This document shows, one piece after another, positions 11,401 through 22,925 of a DNA stretch of 64,000 bases. Numbering within the stretch: position 1 is the first letter of the stretch; each line of letters begins with the position of its first letter. The translations under genes were made by a program, and so were the position numbers. The notes under the pieces were generated by a model. It was not told the origin of the DNA. It did no database searches and was given only the letters and a program-made list of their open reading frames with translations. This DNA comes from Gautieria morchelliformis (Eukaryota > Basidiomycota > Agaricomycetes > Gomphales > Gomphaceae). Location of the stretch: positions 29,949 to 93,948 of the forward strand of contig WHVA01000450.1 of NCBI GenBank assembly GCA_015179125.1. Direction: 5' to 3'.

Positions 11401-12670
11401 TGCACTGTCGGTCTTTCAGGAGGACCGAGTAACCGGCAGTGTCGCAGCGCGTGAGGGATATCAACGTGAATGCCAGATCTGGGCAATATAACACGTCCCG
11501 CAAGGTAACGTGCGTCGTCGTCTTCCCGTTGGGGATGCCTACCCTCATGTTCCCTATCCCAATAGCCTGGAATATCGTTTTGTCTGCGGCGTTGATTGCG
11601 CGTGGCGCGATCTCCTTGAAGGTAATGAACCGATGTCGGTCTGGTGACATGTGCCCTGACGCTCCTGAGTCGTAGACGTCGACCTCTCGGCCTGTAATCA
11701 GACTCGTCCCTAATGCGAGTGCGGTCCCATCGAATGTCGTCGTGAAGGCGAACTCCTCGCCTCCCGTCGCTGTGTTCGCCGAGTCGGTGCCTTTCTTGTC
11801 AGTGTCACCCTCCTTTTTATCCTTCTTCTTGGCCTTAGAACGGCAATCTGCCTTCTTATTCCCCTTTTTACTGCAGTTCCAGCATTCTAAGTCGGTCCTA
11901 GCGCTGCTGGAAGTCCCGCTGCGTGGCTGTGGTTTTCCGCGGCCCTTCGCTGCTACCAGTGCGTTCTTGCTGGCCTTGAGCTGACGTTCTTCGATAGTAA
12001 GTCGTTCAAACTCGTCTATCAGCGTTTCCACCACCTGATCGGGTTCCAATTTCGCCTTCGCGTGCGCTGCAGACATCGTGATGGCGTTTATCAGTGGGCG
12101 ATAGGACTTCGGGAGCGAACCGAGGATGATGGTCACTAGGTCGTCGTCGGTGAGTGCCGCGTTCATGCTCGCCAGTTGTTCGTGCATTTTCATGAGCGAC
12201 TCTAGGTGGGTGCGGACATTCAAGTCGTCCTCACATTTCATTTCGTACATGCGTCGGCGCATGTCGACTTTGACAGTGAGGGCCTTCGCCTCATGCTTCG
12301 CGCACACGGCGTCCCAGACTTCCTTCGCGGTGTCCAGGTTCCGTACCTCTATGAGGACACTATTGGGCACCGTGGTGAAGATCTGTGCCTTGATGGTCGC
12401 CTCGCGCTGGTGATAGTCGTCCCAGCGTTTTTCTAGCTCCTCTAGTTCCTCCTCTTCCTTCTCCGTCAAGGTGTGGCCGGTTGGGTAAGTGGGGAGCGTG
12501 GGGGGGATCCTAGCGGTCCCCTCCAGGTGCCGTCTGGCACCTCGAGTCGTTGCTAGCGTGGCTAGCGTCTGACTTTTCCACGTTACCCAATTTGTGCCAT
12601 CCCGAGCCAGCTTTGGGATGGCGAACGACTTCGAGGTGGAGGATGGTATGGTGGGCTCTGCGGGGCCCAT
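8429..12670 (-). CDS. copia gag-pol polyprotein, 1413 residues
   Basis: One continuous reading frame whose ATG lies inside the primer-binding site. Domains in order are a UBN2-type gag, a zinc-knuckle region, an aspartic protease, a GAG-pre-integrase domain, an integrase core, a proline-rich linker, reverse transcriptase, and RNase H at the C-terminus. This gag-protease-integrase-RT-RNase H order defines Ty1/copia. The length of about 1400 residues is normal for single-frame copia elements of fungi. No interruption is visible. It is part of a mobile element and has no host role that I can infer. Confidence 0.95.
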   Translation of the reverse strand: MGPAEPTIPSSTSKSFAIPKLARDGTNWVTWKSQTLATLATTRGARRHLEGTARIPPTLPTYPTGHTLTEKEEEELEELEKRWDDYHQREATIKAQIFTTVPNSVLIEVRNLDTAKEVWDAVCAKHEAKALTVKVDMRRRMYEMKCEDDLNVRTHLESLMKMHEQLASMNAALTDDDLVTIILGSLPKSYRPLINAITMSAAHAKAKLEPDQVVETLIDEFERLTIEERQLKASKNALVAAKGRGKPQPRSGTSSSARTDLECWNCSKKGNKKADCRSKAKKKDKKEGDTDKKGTDSANTATGGEEFAFTTTFDGTALALGTSLITGREVDVYDSGASGHMSPDRHRFITFKEIAPRAINAADKTIFQAIGIGNMRVGIPNGKTTTHVTLRDVLYCPDLAFTLISLTRCDTAGYSVLLKDRQCMIRDSRGALLGQIPLSNGLYKVEHKSVAAPANTIRKTLTIDELHRRMGHISPLIARKLVRDGTITGLDLDASSQPSFCKACAQAKPTRKPVPQARDGPRASTFGEKVHSDVWGPANPQSYDGKEYFISFTDDHNRWTYLVPMAQKAEAFGCYKQYEAWVETQHGAKVKRLQTDRGGEYLSQEFTMHLKSKGTIRSLTVHDTPEENGVSERLNRTLLEHARAMILTVDLPKFLWTESVQHAVWLKNRTSTRALDGKTPYELVHGAKPDLTDLPEWGTTVFVLKEHYSKLDAKSDEGRWMGYSDESKGHRVYWPGKRRVTVERNVTFDAPILVTPADALAEGESNPQGSQGASSSTHHTHQAQRPPPLAPPEQTARIDPLEGFERADALPDPPQGRGQRTRKPSAYVRGIADGAGSSTGRANAPAYPRGMPLPTDGTALAALAELDSGTAAEPEGETCRPFEYSMAAAARDAGDDPVSVTDARSRDDWPLWDASIKRELSQHADLGTWDLVEPPDGASIVGSKLIFHYKRNASGQVVAHKTRLVAQGFSQTEGIDYNETFSPTAKLSAIRIIAAIAVRNDWELEQTDIDGAYLNAPIMETVYMRQPKGYEVAGKENHVCRLKRAIYRLKQSGREWYDMLCGIMYRFGFTRCEAEHAVFHRYTDHDALIIAVDVNDLTMAGNSKAAIRRFKDELRTVLKIKDMGDLHWLLGIEVKRDRELRTLSLSQRAYIERILERFSLQDANPLTTPLDPHHKLSLSQSPSTPRQHDDMRNVPYREAIGSLMYAALGTRPDISFAVSFLAQFMQNPGRAHWEAVKRVFRYLKGTKDTCLVIGGTGQGLEVFSDADWASQEHRHSISGYVFTIDGGAVSWSSKKQPIVALSTTEAEYIAATHAAKEALWIRTFIAEIARPLKEPVTIHLDNISAISITKNDAYHPRTKHIDIRYHFIRDAVRRKLIQVDYVPTADMAADMFTKPLARHKVEYLNSLVGMRSA

Positions 12671-12674
12671 AACC

Positions 12675-12979
12675 TGTAGAGGTTATGCGCAGTAGACTAG
12701 ATATAAAGCTCAGTGAGCGTGGTAGTTCACTCAGTGTATGTATTAGTACTCTACCTAGATATAAAGCTATCAACGGAGTGAGTGGCTTTGTATCTAGACA
12801 TCGATAGAAAAGGATATGCACCTCAGTGAGCGTGGTAGTTCACTGAGGTGCCGCTAACTATTGGGTTGCACTATATACGGCCTCGGGCATATGCCCGAGG
12901 CTACTGATATGAGACCATACCCTGACCGATCTCCCCTCCACCCTAACAGCGTTCTAGCTTATCCCCGATAACCCCAACA
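12675..12979 (-). repeat. 5' LTR of the copia element at 8117-12979
   Basis: 305 bp, matching the 3' LTR at all but two positions; followed outward by TGCTG (12980-12984). The primer-binding site begins immediately inside it. Confidence 0.97.
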
Positions 12980-12984
12980 TGCTG

Positions 12985-15673
12985 CAGCAAGGCGACCTGT
13001 GACTAGTGAGCTAGCACTGAGTAGCTTCCTCTCCGCTCTCTGACAGACACCAAATGGGACTGCAATCAACATCCACAGGCATTGCAGGTGTTATCAGCAG
13101 AATATCGACCAGTGATAATCATTGGCGATCATTTTGCCTGCCGACCTCGGCTTATCCCACATCAACCGTGGCACCATGGAATAAGTTTGAGGAAACAACC
13201 TATGGTACTTGGCCATTTGACCCCAAGTGTTGAACGGACATCTCCCTGCTGGGGCAATACCACCGGTCGTCGCAATTGGCTCTCTCAAAGCCTGAGGATG
13301 GCAGTTGTCTGTGGAGGCAGATTATAGTAGCAGTCCGTCAGCCTAGCTAGGTCCTTTTAAATGCAGGCACTGTATGTCCTAGAGCCCATACTATTCCATG
13401 TGTATTGTTTTGCCATCCATGTCCATATGTAACACTTAGTTTATTATGGGTGTGGGTGGATATCTGCTGGGCTGTCGAGGTGAGATAATCCAGTTCCTGA
13501 TTATGGCTGCTGTGCTTTGCTTAAAGCATTAATCTCCAGAAAACCGCCCACCTATGTGGAATTACCTGTGCACGTCAAGCAGTCTTGGGGTCAGTTAAGA
13601 ATCAGGACGGTTCTGTCTCCTTTTCTTGTCTTTTCTTTTCAGGTTAGAGGGGACATCTCTTTCGACGGCTCTCGGCTGTATCAGGGTCATTTGACTTTCC
13701 GAAGTTCTCGAGAACAAAGCGTAGGTGATCAACAGAATACCTAAGATGAGGATCGAGCTCGCTTCGGGATCGAAGTACAGTGGAGCTCAGCCTCGAAATT
13801 GAAAGTACTTAAATGTTTAAATTTATAAATTATAAATGTTTAGCTATTTACTTTTAATAATTATACTAAACATATGAGATTCGAACTTGAACCAGGCCGA
13901 GTTCGAAACCAATTCCAATTCCAATTCCTACTTCAGCGCCAACCTCCACTCCAGGTAGATGTCAAGGGGGCACCAAAATGCAGGAACAGGAATACAACAA
14001 TAACCTGCCGTGCGGCACAGCGGCTCCACACGTGCAGGTGGAGAGCAAAGGAAGGCAAGAGAGTAGGATAGATGTGGAGGATGAAATGAAGTAACGCACC
14101 TCTTAAGGGTCTCCTCCGCGTTAACTGGCCCTCTTCCAAATCTGGCTGCACGTCTGCATCCAGAGGGACACCCGCATCTATAAATGTGTCCATGATGAGA
14201 GTCTCGCGAGCAGCATGCTAGCATGCCAGATAATATCAATGTCAATATCAAGCGCGGACCACCTGGACCTAGGTTTCATGACAGTCATGACCCTCTTCTT
14301 AACGACAGGGTAGGCGTCCACGGTAAGCGCATACCCAAGCACGAACCGCGACAGGACCTGTACGGCAAAATGCTGCTCGATCCCCTCAGAAGTTCGTATA
14401 TATGTACTGTTGGGCGGAGCACCTAAACCTGACGTCAAGCATGCATGACCTGAGCGTGCGTGGAGAGCGCACCTTGACACATGACGAGTTAGTCGATCCC
14501 GCGGGATCTGCGCGTGTGCGGATGTCGTGAGCAACGCGCTTAGCCTCTGCGAAGAGGCTGAAGTCCGCATTTATGAAGTGGTGCTCTGGGCAGCACCGAG
14601 CTCGTTCTCCTGCGAGATTTCCTACAGCCGTGCCAGCACGGCGTGTGCTGGACAGCAGGACAATAAGGTGGAGGCATACATCATACCAAGGCGCAGGAGC
14701 GTACCTTTCGCCTCATTGCGGCCCAAAATCCAAACCTCGGCACCAGCCTGTGCAAAGCGACACGCGATGCCCTCCCCAATGCCCTGTGTTCCCCCGCGAC
14801 GACATCGCGGTCGCCCGGGATAGTTATGGAAGCGACCCTTTCAGAGATGAGGGACCGTTTCATGAGATGCGGTGTGGAAATTGAGCCATGATGAAGCGTT
14901 TAAAAGCATGGTTCGCACAGCTTGCAGTGACGCGTGCGTACTTAGCGCGCCGATTAATCGGGCTCTACGCGCGGCGTGCACCCGCTTGGCGCCCGCGCAC
15001 ATGCTCCCTAAGCGCCGGACCCCATGCACTGCCCATAGTCCAGGATATGGCGCGCATGCCGCCATACAAAATTTCTCGACGACAGCGGGGGGAGATGCAT
15101 TTGACCAAGGTGTGGCGTTGACGAGGTGCCGTGCACGAGCGTATTAATGAGGTTCTGTCAGTTTCTGCATGCGTCTTGCGCGCTTCTTCAGTTCTTCTGA
15201 GCTTCTCATTGCTCCCGCTCCTCTCCGCACGCCACCGCGACGTCGCGAGCTCCTGACGGCCTTGCCAACCGCGCCCGGCTCCGAGGTCGCGGGATGACGC
15301 ACCGTGCGGAGCTCGTGCTCCGGCCGGTTGGTGGCGCATTTGGGGAGGCTTGCCGTTGGTGGCGGGGGTGGTGCTGGAGGGGGGCGGTTTAAAAACGTAT
15401 CCTGGCAATGCCTCTATTTACGGACGTGGAAGGATGGAGCTGCTGAGGACAGCTTCGATGAAGGGTTGTGAGTAGTACGTGTCTGGTGTATTCCGACGCA
15501 CCTATTTCTCAGTCATGCCAGTCAGCTGTTCAGGGTGACATCGCCAGTACGTTCGGTAGTCAGACCTGGACAAGCACAAGCGCAAGTGCCTCCCGGTATG
15601 AGCCAAACAAGCAACTCGGGAAGCGTCGCCGCTCGCATGAATCCCATTGTCCACATTATGCAGGCCTCAGAGC
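12985..15673. other. no recognisable gene
   Basis: About 2.7 kb without a convincing coding region. A strongly AT-rich patch lies at 13795-13880. The part from 14500 to 15400 is GC-rich and has several open frames on both strands, but none has a recognisable domain or a consistent splice pattern. It may hold decayed host sequence. Confidence 0.5.
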
Positions 15674-16006
15674 ATGACGGCGGTTGTGTCGGACCGTGTG
15701 GTGAACTGTAGGCATCTGTAAGAAGCTTGGTGCATCATTGATACGCGAGGACATGGTCGATATTGCTTCTGGATCTACATTCCTGAGATACAGAACCCAG
15801 GCGCACTACAGTATCAAAGCTCACGATGCCAAGCCAACCACGTGGATCAGGGGATCGGGTCGGCAAAGGCCGGCGGGTACGACCGCGCCGCATGGTCACA
15901 TGCAAATTATCGAGAACCTGGGTGACACCCAAGTTCCCGGTGCTTGGACTGCATCAAAGCGTTCGTATGTGAAAATCTGAAAAGCGGCGCTTGTAGACGT
16001 GTGTGG
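15674..16006 (+). repeat. dispersed repeat A, copy 2
   Basis: Direct copy of 7634-7988, slightly shorter because of a few internal gaps. About 240 bases separate it from the copia element at 16250. The segment between has no recognisable feature. Confidence 0.75.
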
Positions 16007-16249
16007 AGCCACTCACCTTTGACTACCTTCCAAAACCAAGCATCGCTATGTCCTTACGTAAGCGACGCTTTGCTCTGTAAATCAGGGTGGTAATAATCAG
16101 TCCACGCATCCTCAGTCAGCGATCCCTTAACACGTCAGACACAGTGTCCCATTCCCGAAGGACGGACTTGAAAGCCGGATTTCAAGTCACCCTGCTTCTG
16201 AAGCCGACTGCTACGAGACGACTCAAACCATCGCATGGTCATATGGCCC

Positions 16250-16363
16250 TGTTGCAGTACTGCAAATGACGCAGTCAGTCACACGATCTCCCTAATCTAG
16301 CGTCTGAGTTCGAAGAGAGAACTATACAGTTCTTCCTCTTCGAACTCAGTCCTGTGCGCAACA
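16250..16363 (+). repeat. 5' LTR (114 bp) of the copia element at 16250-20608
   Basis: Begins TGTTGCAG and ends CAACA. It lacks a 63-base internal segment that is present in the 3' LTR. Confidence 0.92.
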
Positions 16364-19300
16364 GGTTATGGGCCCCACGCTCTGAAAGAAGAAGAAAATT
16401 ATCGTCATGTCAGACGGTAGATACCGTACAGGCAGAAAAATGGATACTAAAGCGAGAGGAAGCCACCGGTATTATCTTGAAATCTGTAACTCCAACGCAG
16501 TATGTCCATATTGAGGGGATCATGGATGATCCCATCGAGATGTGGAATAGGTTGAGAGCCGCGCACCGATCGCAGGTAGCAAACAGCCGTTTCCACGCTA
16601 TGCAGAAGCTGCTAAGCATACGAAAAGATGATGGGGAATCGCTCACAGACTATATTACCCGAATAAACACAGCCACCAACGATCTTGTTTCACTCGCACC
16701 GAGCACACTTACTGTCCAGAACGTCATTGATGAGATTGGGATACACGCTGCAATTGCCGGACTTGACCACGTTGAATACAGTGCCTTCACATCATCCATC
16801 CTCTTGCTCAGTACCCTCGACCGTGTGGCCATCGCAACAGCCTTCCGGAACGAGGACTTGAAGCACCAGGCCTCCTCAGCATCATTGGCAGTGGCACTGT
16901 CAACAATCTCCAAAAAGAGGGGCAACATCGCAACTTGCGCCGTCTGCAAGAAACGAGGTCATACAGCAGACCGGTGCTGGATAGCACATCCGGAACTCAA
17001 ACCACGCCGGGGTGAGGAGATTGGAGGAAGTAATGGTGCAAATCAAGCGAGGGAGTGAACCCAGAGTGAAATCACACAGGAATTCGCAGGAAACGCAAGT
17101 CTACAGACCCTGTCCCTTTCCTCCACCGGCAGCGACGCTGACCTGCGTTGGAACACAGATACAGGGGCCACCAGTCATATGATGCCCCACCGTCATTGGC
17201 TGCGAGATTACGAAGCTTACCGTGTACCCATTCGACTAGCCACCAATGAGATCGTATATTCGGCGGGAAGGGGGAAAGTCTTATTAATCCCTGAGATCAA
17301 TGGAAAATTAGCACAGAATGTTATTTTCTCCCAAGTCTTACACGTACCTGCACTGCAAAATAATCTGCTCACAGTCCTCCATTTAACTACCCAACATGGA
17401 TTCACAGTTAACATCATGAAGGATCGCATCTCGTTCTCACAAAATGGACAACTACGCTTCTGTGCTACCATACAAAATGGGATAGGCTTCTTAGCTGGGA
17501 ATACGATGTTAAACTCAGTATGCGCACTTGCCACTTCACCGCCCACCATAGATTGCCCACTACTACACAAGCGACTTGCCCATATTGGTCGAGCGCACCT
17601 GGAGAGACTCTTGACGGAGGATATGGCAAGTGGAATACACATAAGCGACAGTGCAGAAATTCCCCAGATCTGTGAACCCTGCATTGCTGCTAAACAACAT
17701 CGTCATCCCTTTCCAAAAAAGAGTACCAACCGCACACCCAGGCCACTTGATCTGATTGTCTCCGACGTGCACCATCCCCTCCCCGTCCGCACGCCATCTG
17801 GGTACCGATACTGGATCACCTTCACGGATGACTGCACAAGGTACAGATGTGCCTACCTCCTTATAATGAAGGACGAAGCATTTGACGCCTATCAATTGTA
17901 TGAGGCAATGGCAGAGAATCAGACAAATTCCCGAGTGCAATGATTTCAGGATGATAAGGGGGGCGAGTACATCAGTCATAAAGGGATGCAGCACTTCCAG
18001 TGTCGAGGCATAATCCACGAACATACAACGAAGGGAACACCAAAGCAAATGGCATTTCAGAAAGAACCAACCGGACACTTACCGAAGGGATAGTCGCTTT
18101 ACTGCAGCAAGCTCACTTACCAGCATCAATGTGGGGAGAGGCTCTAAAACTACTGATCAGAATTATTAATGCCACCCCAACCTCTGCTCTCCCTGATAAG
18201 ACACGCTACCAAGCATGGTATGGGTGCAAACCAGACCTAGGAATGCTACACACTTTTGGTTGCACCGCATACGTCCACATCCAGAGCAAGGAGAGGGATG
18301 GGCTACAGCCAAAGTCCCATAAATGCATCTACCTTGGTTTCGAGGATGGATACAAAGGATGGCGCTGCTTAGATCCCATCACAAAACGCACCATAATATC
18401 CCGTGATGTTATCTTCGACGAATCTGATTTCCCAGGCCTCTCTATCACTGCAAGTACAAGTGAACCAAACGTTCCCCTACCTACTCTCTTCCCCATCGAG
18501 GCCGGTGCGGTACCAAACATGCAGCCCCCTCCAGACCCTGCCCCACCTGAAGCCGATCCCAACATTGATGTCCCACCCCCTCCCGAGCTGGTCCCAGACC
18601 CAGAACCCCTCCCACCTGACCCCCCTGCTCATCCTGACCCACCATGACAATCCAGTCGTGCCACGATCCGCCAGGATTATCACCAACTCCACGACCCGTT
18701 CCTCCGACCCCGCCCTACCCCAGATCACGACGATCCTGGCCCTGAGGGGGGTGCAGCAGCTAGCGCATCAACCATCCAGGCCCTAGAATTCGTCTACAAT
18801 GGTTCAAACATCTTCAGCAAAAACGAAACCTCACCAGATATCAATTAGTATTCAATGCAACCATCAAGGATGATTGAGTGCCTAAAACATTTGCTGAAGC
18901 GATGCGACGCTCAGATGCACCATTGTGGAAAAACTTGACAGATGCAGAAATCCATGCACTACTAGAAAATGGGACATGGGAGCTTGAAAGATTACCACCT
19001 GGAGAAAAGGCCATTGGCTCACGCTGGGTATTCCGAATCAAACTCCATTCGGACGGATTGCTCGACAAGTACAAGAGCCGCCTGGTTGCAAAAGGTTACA
19101 CTCAGCGACCAGGTATTGATTACATCAAAGTGTTTGCCCCCACGGCACGATGGGCAGCACTACGCACAATACTAGCTCAGGGGGCACTTCAAGGGGCACA
19201 TATTGAGTCTGTAGACATATCCAACGCATACCTGGATGGAGTCCTGGACGACGACGCACGCATATACATGCAACAGCCAGAAGGCTATCATCAGGGGGGA

Positions 19301-20431
19301 GTAGATTGGGTCTGCAGACTACAAAGGGGGCTCTATGGATTGAAGCAGAGTGGTAGACTGTGGTACGAACGATTGGGAGCAGCCCTAGAAGGCATGGGAT
19401 TCAAACGCTTCCAATCCGACCCGAGTCTTTATATATGGATGACCGATGCGACAAAAGTCATAATCCCTGTTTTTGTCGACGACCTCACTCTAGTATCAGA
19501 TTCTAAGCAGGAACTGGATAGAGTGAAGGACGAACTGAGCAAAATCTTCCAAGTTGAAGGACCTAGGGCCGACAACGTCACTACTGGGGGTAGAAGTGAA
19601 GTATGATCGCTCACAGAAGACACTGAAATTATCACAGAAGCAATATATTCAGGAAATCTTATAACAATTCCAAATGTCGGATTGCCAACCCGTATTCACA
19701 CCTATGACACCGGGCCTGCACCTTAACTCTAGTATGGGACCTTCAACACCAGATGAGATAGAAGAAATGCAGAATGTACCATATCTGAATGCGGTCGGAG
19801 CACTGAATTACCTAGCAGTCGCAACGCACCCCAATATCGCATATGCTGTTGGTCGCCTTTCCCGTTTCAACTCGAACCCGGGACCGATGCATTGGGCAGC
19901 AGTGAAGGATCTCCTGCACTACCTGCAAGGAACCATCGATATAGCCCTCACCTTTGCACCAGATCCCTCCGCAAATTGTTCCAGACATGGACGGATGCCG
20001 ACCATGGGGGAAACCTGGATAATGGCCAATCGACCTCCGGTTTCGTTACCAAAGTCAGGACTGGAGCTATTAACTGGGCTAGCAAGTTACAGAATTTCAT
20101 TACCTTGTCAACAACAGAAGCTGAGTTCGTCGCTTCAGTTTTTGCCGGGACGGAGATCGTATGGCTAAGAAACCTTTTTGGTGAGCTCGGTTCAAAATTG
20201 GAGGAACCATCTTACCTCTCCATCGACAATCAATCTGCGCTTTCCGTCGCTAAAAATACCAAGCATCACGGGCAAATGAAGCACCTCGACCTCAGGTACC
20301 CCTGGTTGAGAGAGAAGATCATGCAAAAAATTGTTCAAATCAGGTACATACCTACTGGTAGCATGCCAGCGGATCTACTCACGAAGGCGCTGCCTCGTGA
20401 ATTAGTAGAGGCCACCGGCGCACCATGGGTC

Positions 20432-20608
20432 TGTTGCAGTACTGCAAATGACGTAGTCAGTCATGTGATCTCCCTAATCTAGCATCTGGGTTCGAAGAGA
20501 GAACTATACAATTATTCCTCTTCGAACTCAGGTGAGACAATCACATACTTACGAGTGTCCGTACTAATATACAGTTCTTCCTCTTCGAACTCAGTCCTGC
20601 GCGCAACA
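20432..20608 (+). repeat. 3' LTR (177 bp) of the copia element at 16250-20608
   Basis: Same ends as the 5' LTR, but a CTCTTCGAACTCAG block occurs twice with about 60 bases between, which accounts for the extra length. Confidence 0.92.
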
Positions 20609-20869
20609 GGCCCTGGCTGCATTGATCATCGTACCAGCAACAGTATGACGCACCTCTTGTTCATGAATAGCGCAGCTATTTATGGCTTCTAGTATAGCCA
20701 ACGGCGGTGGCACAAAGCGTTTGAGGGTTGTCTTATGTAAGCTTCTCACGCCACGTTTGGAAAAGCGCTGTGCGCTGTCCACTGGCATTGTCCACCGAAT
20801 CCTTGATGCGGTGTGTCTTGCAGCTCAAAAATGCAGACTGACTATAGTCTTCGTCCGCACACACACCCA

Positions 20870-22318
20870 TGCCAATTGCCACCAACACCAGCAGCTCCCA
20901 AACGCTCTCGAAGAACAAGTCATTGATGGGTTCCATAGGTTTCTGCAGTCGGCCCTTACACAGGCGAGGGTCCAGAGACTGCTCGATGCGGATACGCTGG
21001 TGAGTGCGGAGGCGGACCTTATGATATCAGGTCCGTGAGCGTTGGCCAGGGGATGCTGGGGACATAGCTTCCATCCATCCGTCTGTCTGCCGGTGTGAGC
21101 ATGAGATACGTCTCGTGTCTAGCATGTCCTGGCCCAGGCATTCCATTCTCGCGCGACACGTATACTCACCCCCCCCGCCCCCGTGCAGGTCCCGCAATAT
21201 GTCTCTTCTTCGGTGCCCTCCGCTCCAGCACCCACCCCCCTTCCGTGCCACTCCCCCACAGCCGCTTCGACAGATCCAACCCCTCCTCTCCCTCTCGCGC
21301 ACGACATGCCCCCCCCCCCGCCTTCACGTTGTTTATCCAGGTCTGGGCCGCAACCGTCCCCATCATCCAGGGGCTGCCCCCGCCGCACCTGCTCGACCTC
21401 ACGGTGTCATCTGCGACCTCTCCACCCACACCATGCCCGCGCATGCCAGAATAAATCGCATCGCAGTGAATCTAAGGGCGGCGGCGATTGAGATTAGCCA
21501 GAGGCACACCTTCCAGGAGCGCTATCAGGTGGATTTGCAGGCGGTGCTGGATGCGGGGCAGGTTGGGATCTGGGGGAGGAGGCGAGAGGGGGCGACGGCG
21601 CAGTTTATGCCGCCGCCGATGTATGTGTATGATGAGAATGACATGTCGTCCACTGGGTTGCGCACCCCCGAGCCAGAGCCAGAACAAGAGCCACAAGCAG
21701 AGCGTGAGCGGGAGTCAGACCCGCAAGAAAAGCCCGACGCCGCCGACCCACCTGATGCCGGCAGCACCCTCTCCCAAACCACCTCTGCCCTCACCCTCAT
21801 CTGCAAACCCTCTTCACCGCGCTCCCCGACGTCATCTCCAGCACGCCCTCCCTCCATGCCCTCCTCTCCACTGACCCCGCGCGTGCCTACTTCTCCAGCG
21901 TTGCCCTCACTGCCCTCACCCCCGCCGGCGCCATGCTCAGCATGCTCAGGCGCGAGCTGACTCTGCAGGACTGCCCGGAGGCACTGAGCCCACTGATGCG
22001 TGAGCTCGCGGCGGTGGGCGGGGAAGCGAAAAGGTGCCCGAGGAGGACGATGAGGATGTGATATGGCTGGTGGGGGAGGGGAGGGTGGTGCCGCAGCCGC
22101 GGATGGAGCGCGTGGTTAGGATGCTGGAGAGCGGGGTGGGGTGGGACGAGTGGGAGCGCAGCCCTGATGCCGACGAGCATGATGGGCGCAGGAGCGTGGA
22201 GGGCTGTGCGGTACAGTTAGCGAATAGGGTCAATAAGCTCGTGCTGACGATGATGGGGCTGCCTATGTTCCATGCATATGCGAAGGATGTGTTTGAGGTC
22301 CTCCATGCGTTAGGATGA
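20870..22318 (+). CDS. unidentified host gene, several exons or frame-broken
   Basis: Several stretches read like real protein, but in different frames. About 20895-21025 gives a helical segment (ALEEQVIDGFHRFLQ). From about 21320 a hydrophobic segment reads FIQVWAATVPIIQGL. About 21440-21760 gives a helix (QERYQVDLQAVLDAGQ) followed by an acidic proline-rich linker. About 21800-22030 gives a helical stretch (LHALLSTDPARAYFSS), and 22034-22318 an acidic C-terminus ending at a stop. A polypyrimidine tract with GTGCAG just before 21186 is a good splice acceptor, so at least one intron is likely. The step between the last two segments leaves no room for an intron and looks like a frameshift. I do not recognise the family. 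GC-rich coding sequence contrasts with the AT-rich 3' flank. Confidence 0.35.
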
Positions 22319-22613
22319 CTCGACTGGAAGGACTCTGACTCCGCTTTTTTTTGCTTCATCTGATACTCTACGAGATATTATACCCCTGGCTGTGATATCC
22401 TGTATTCTATGTGATGCGAGCATGGATGTAGCCATTAGGAATTATTTCTATTTGCAAAAAAAAAACGTCTTTTCAAGGTTCGTGCCCATTCCGAGTCCTT
22501 GAGTCTGCAGTGGTCAGTCAGTGTTCAAGTCGATTGCTCTGCCCCAAGGCTCACACGGTGGGCATCGCATGACTGGAGTACTGTCTTTGAAGGAATCTCC
22601 ACAACACAAATAT

Positions 22614-22748
22614 ACCAGCACATCCGAGTCGAAACATCATTGACCAGGACGTTGCTCCTCAGGCTTCTGATAGTTTGAGCAGGAGTTGTTTATCGACCGA
22701 TCCGCGTATAGTATATATACGATTGGTGGACGAGCCTATGTTTGAAGA
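22614..22748 (+). repeat. diverged ~110-bp repeat, copy 1
   Basis: Shares the blocks CAGGACG(T/C)TGCTCCT and GAGTTGTTTATCGACCGA with copies at 22799-22925 and 23373-23480. This is the most diverged copy. Confidence 0.55.
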
Positions 22749-22798
22749 GGAATGGGCACATGCAGATGTGAAGGTCCAGTCTTACACGGAGCAAATTT

Positions 22799-22925
22799 AC
22801 CAGCACATTGAAGTTGTAAACTTAGTATACTTCCACAGGACGCTGCTCCTGATCTGATGATTTGAGCCAGAGTTGTTTATCAACCGACCCATACAATGGG
22901 AGGGCCAACCAACGTTTGAAGAATC
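22799..22925 (+). repeat. diverged ~110-bp repeat, copy 2
   Basis: Contains CAGGACGCTGCTC, TTGTTTATCAACCGACCCA and CAATGGGAG in the same order and spacing as copy 3. Confidence 0.6.

Larger units (their letters stand above)
8117..12979 (-). mobile_element. Ty1/copia retrotransposon, looks whole, young
   Basis: Two 305-bp LTRs (8117-8421 and 12675-12979) begin TGTTGGGG and end CTACA on the minus strand and differ at only two positions, indicating a recent insertion. They are flanked by a perfect 5-bp target duplication, TGCTG, at 8112-8116 and 12980-12984. The primer-binding site (12663-12674) is complementary to the initiator-tRNA anticodon arm, and a purine-rich tract (8422-8429) abuts the 3' LTR. 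A single uninterrupted gag-pol frame fills the interior. The protein is closely related to that of the element at 58292-63185. Confidence 0.97.
16250..20608 (+). mobile_element. Ty1/copia retrotransposon with very short LTRs, broken
   Basis: A perfect 5-bp target duplication GGCCC (16245-16249 and 20609-20613) brackets the element. The 5' LTR is 16250-16363 (114 bp) and the 3' LTR is 20432-20608 (177 bp); both start TGTTGCAGTACTGC and end GCGCAACA. Between them lie, in order, gag with a CCHC knuckle (about 16420-17060), protease and GAG-pre-integrase (about 17160-17750), integrase (about 17750-18400), reverse transcriptase (about 18890-19600) and RNase H (about 19900-20400). The initiator-tRNA primer site is at 16364-16375. 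The frame is broken several times (about five), and the LTRs differ by several percent, mostly transitions, so it is clearly older than the two whole copia elements. Confidence 0.95.

Noticed and set aside
21095-21400. Proline-rich frames on both strands as separate genes
   Set aside because: They are shadows of the GC-rich pyrimidine tract around the unresolved gene at 20870-22318.
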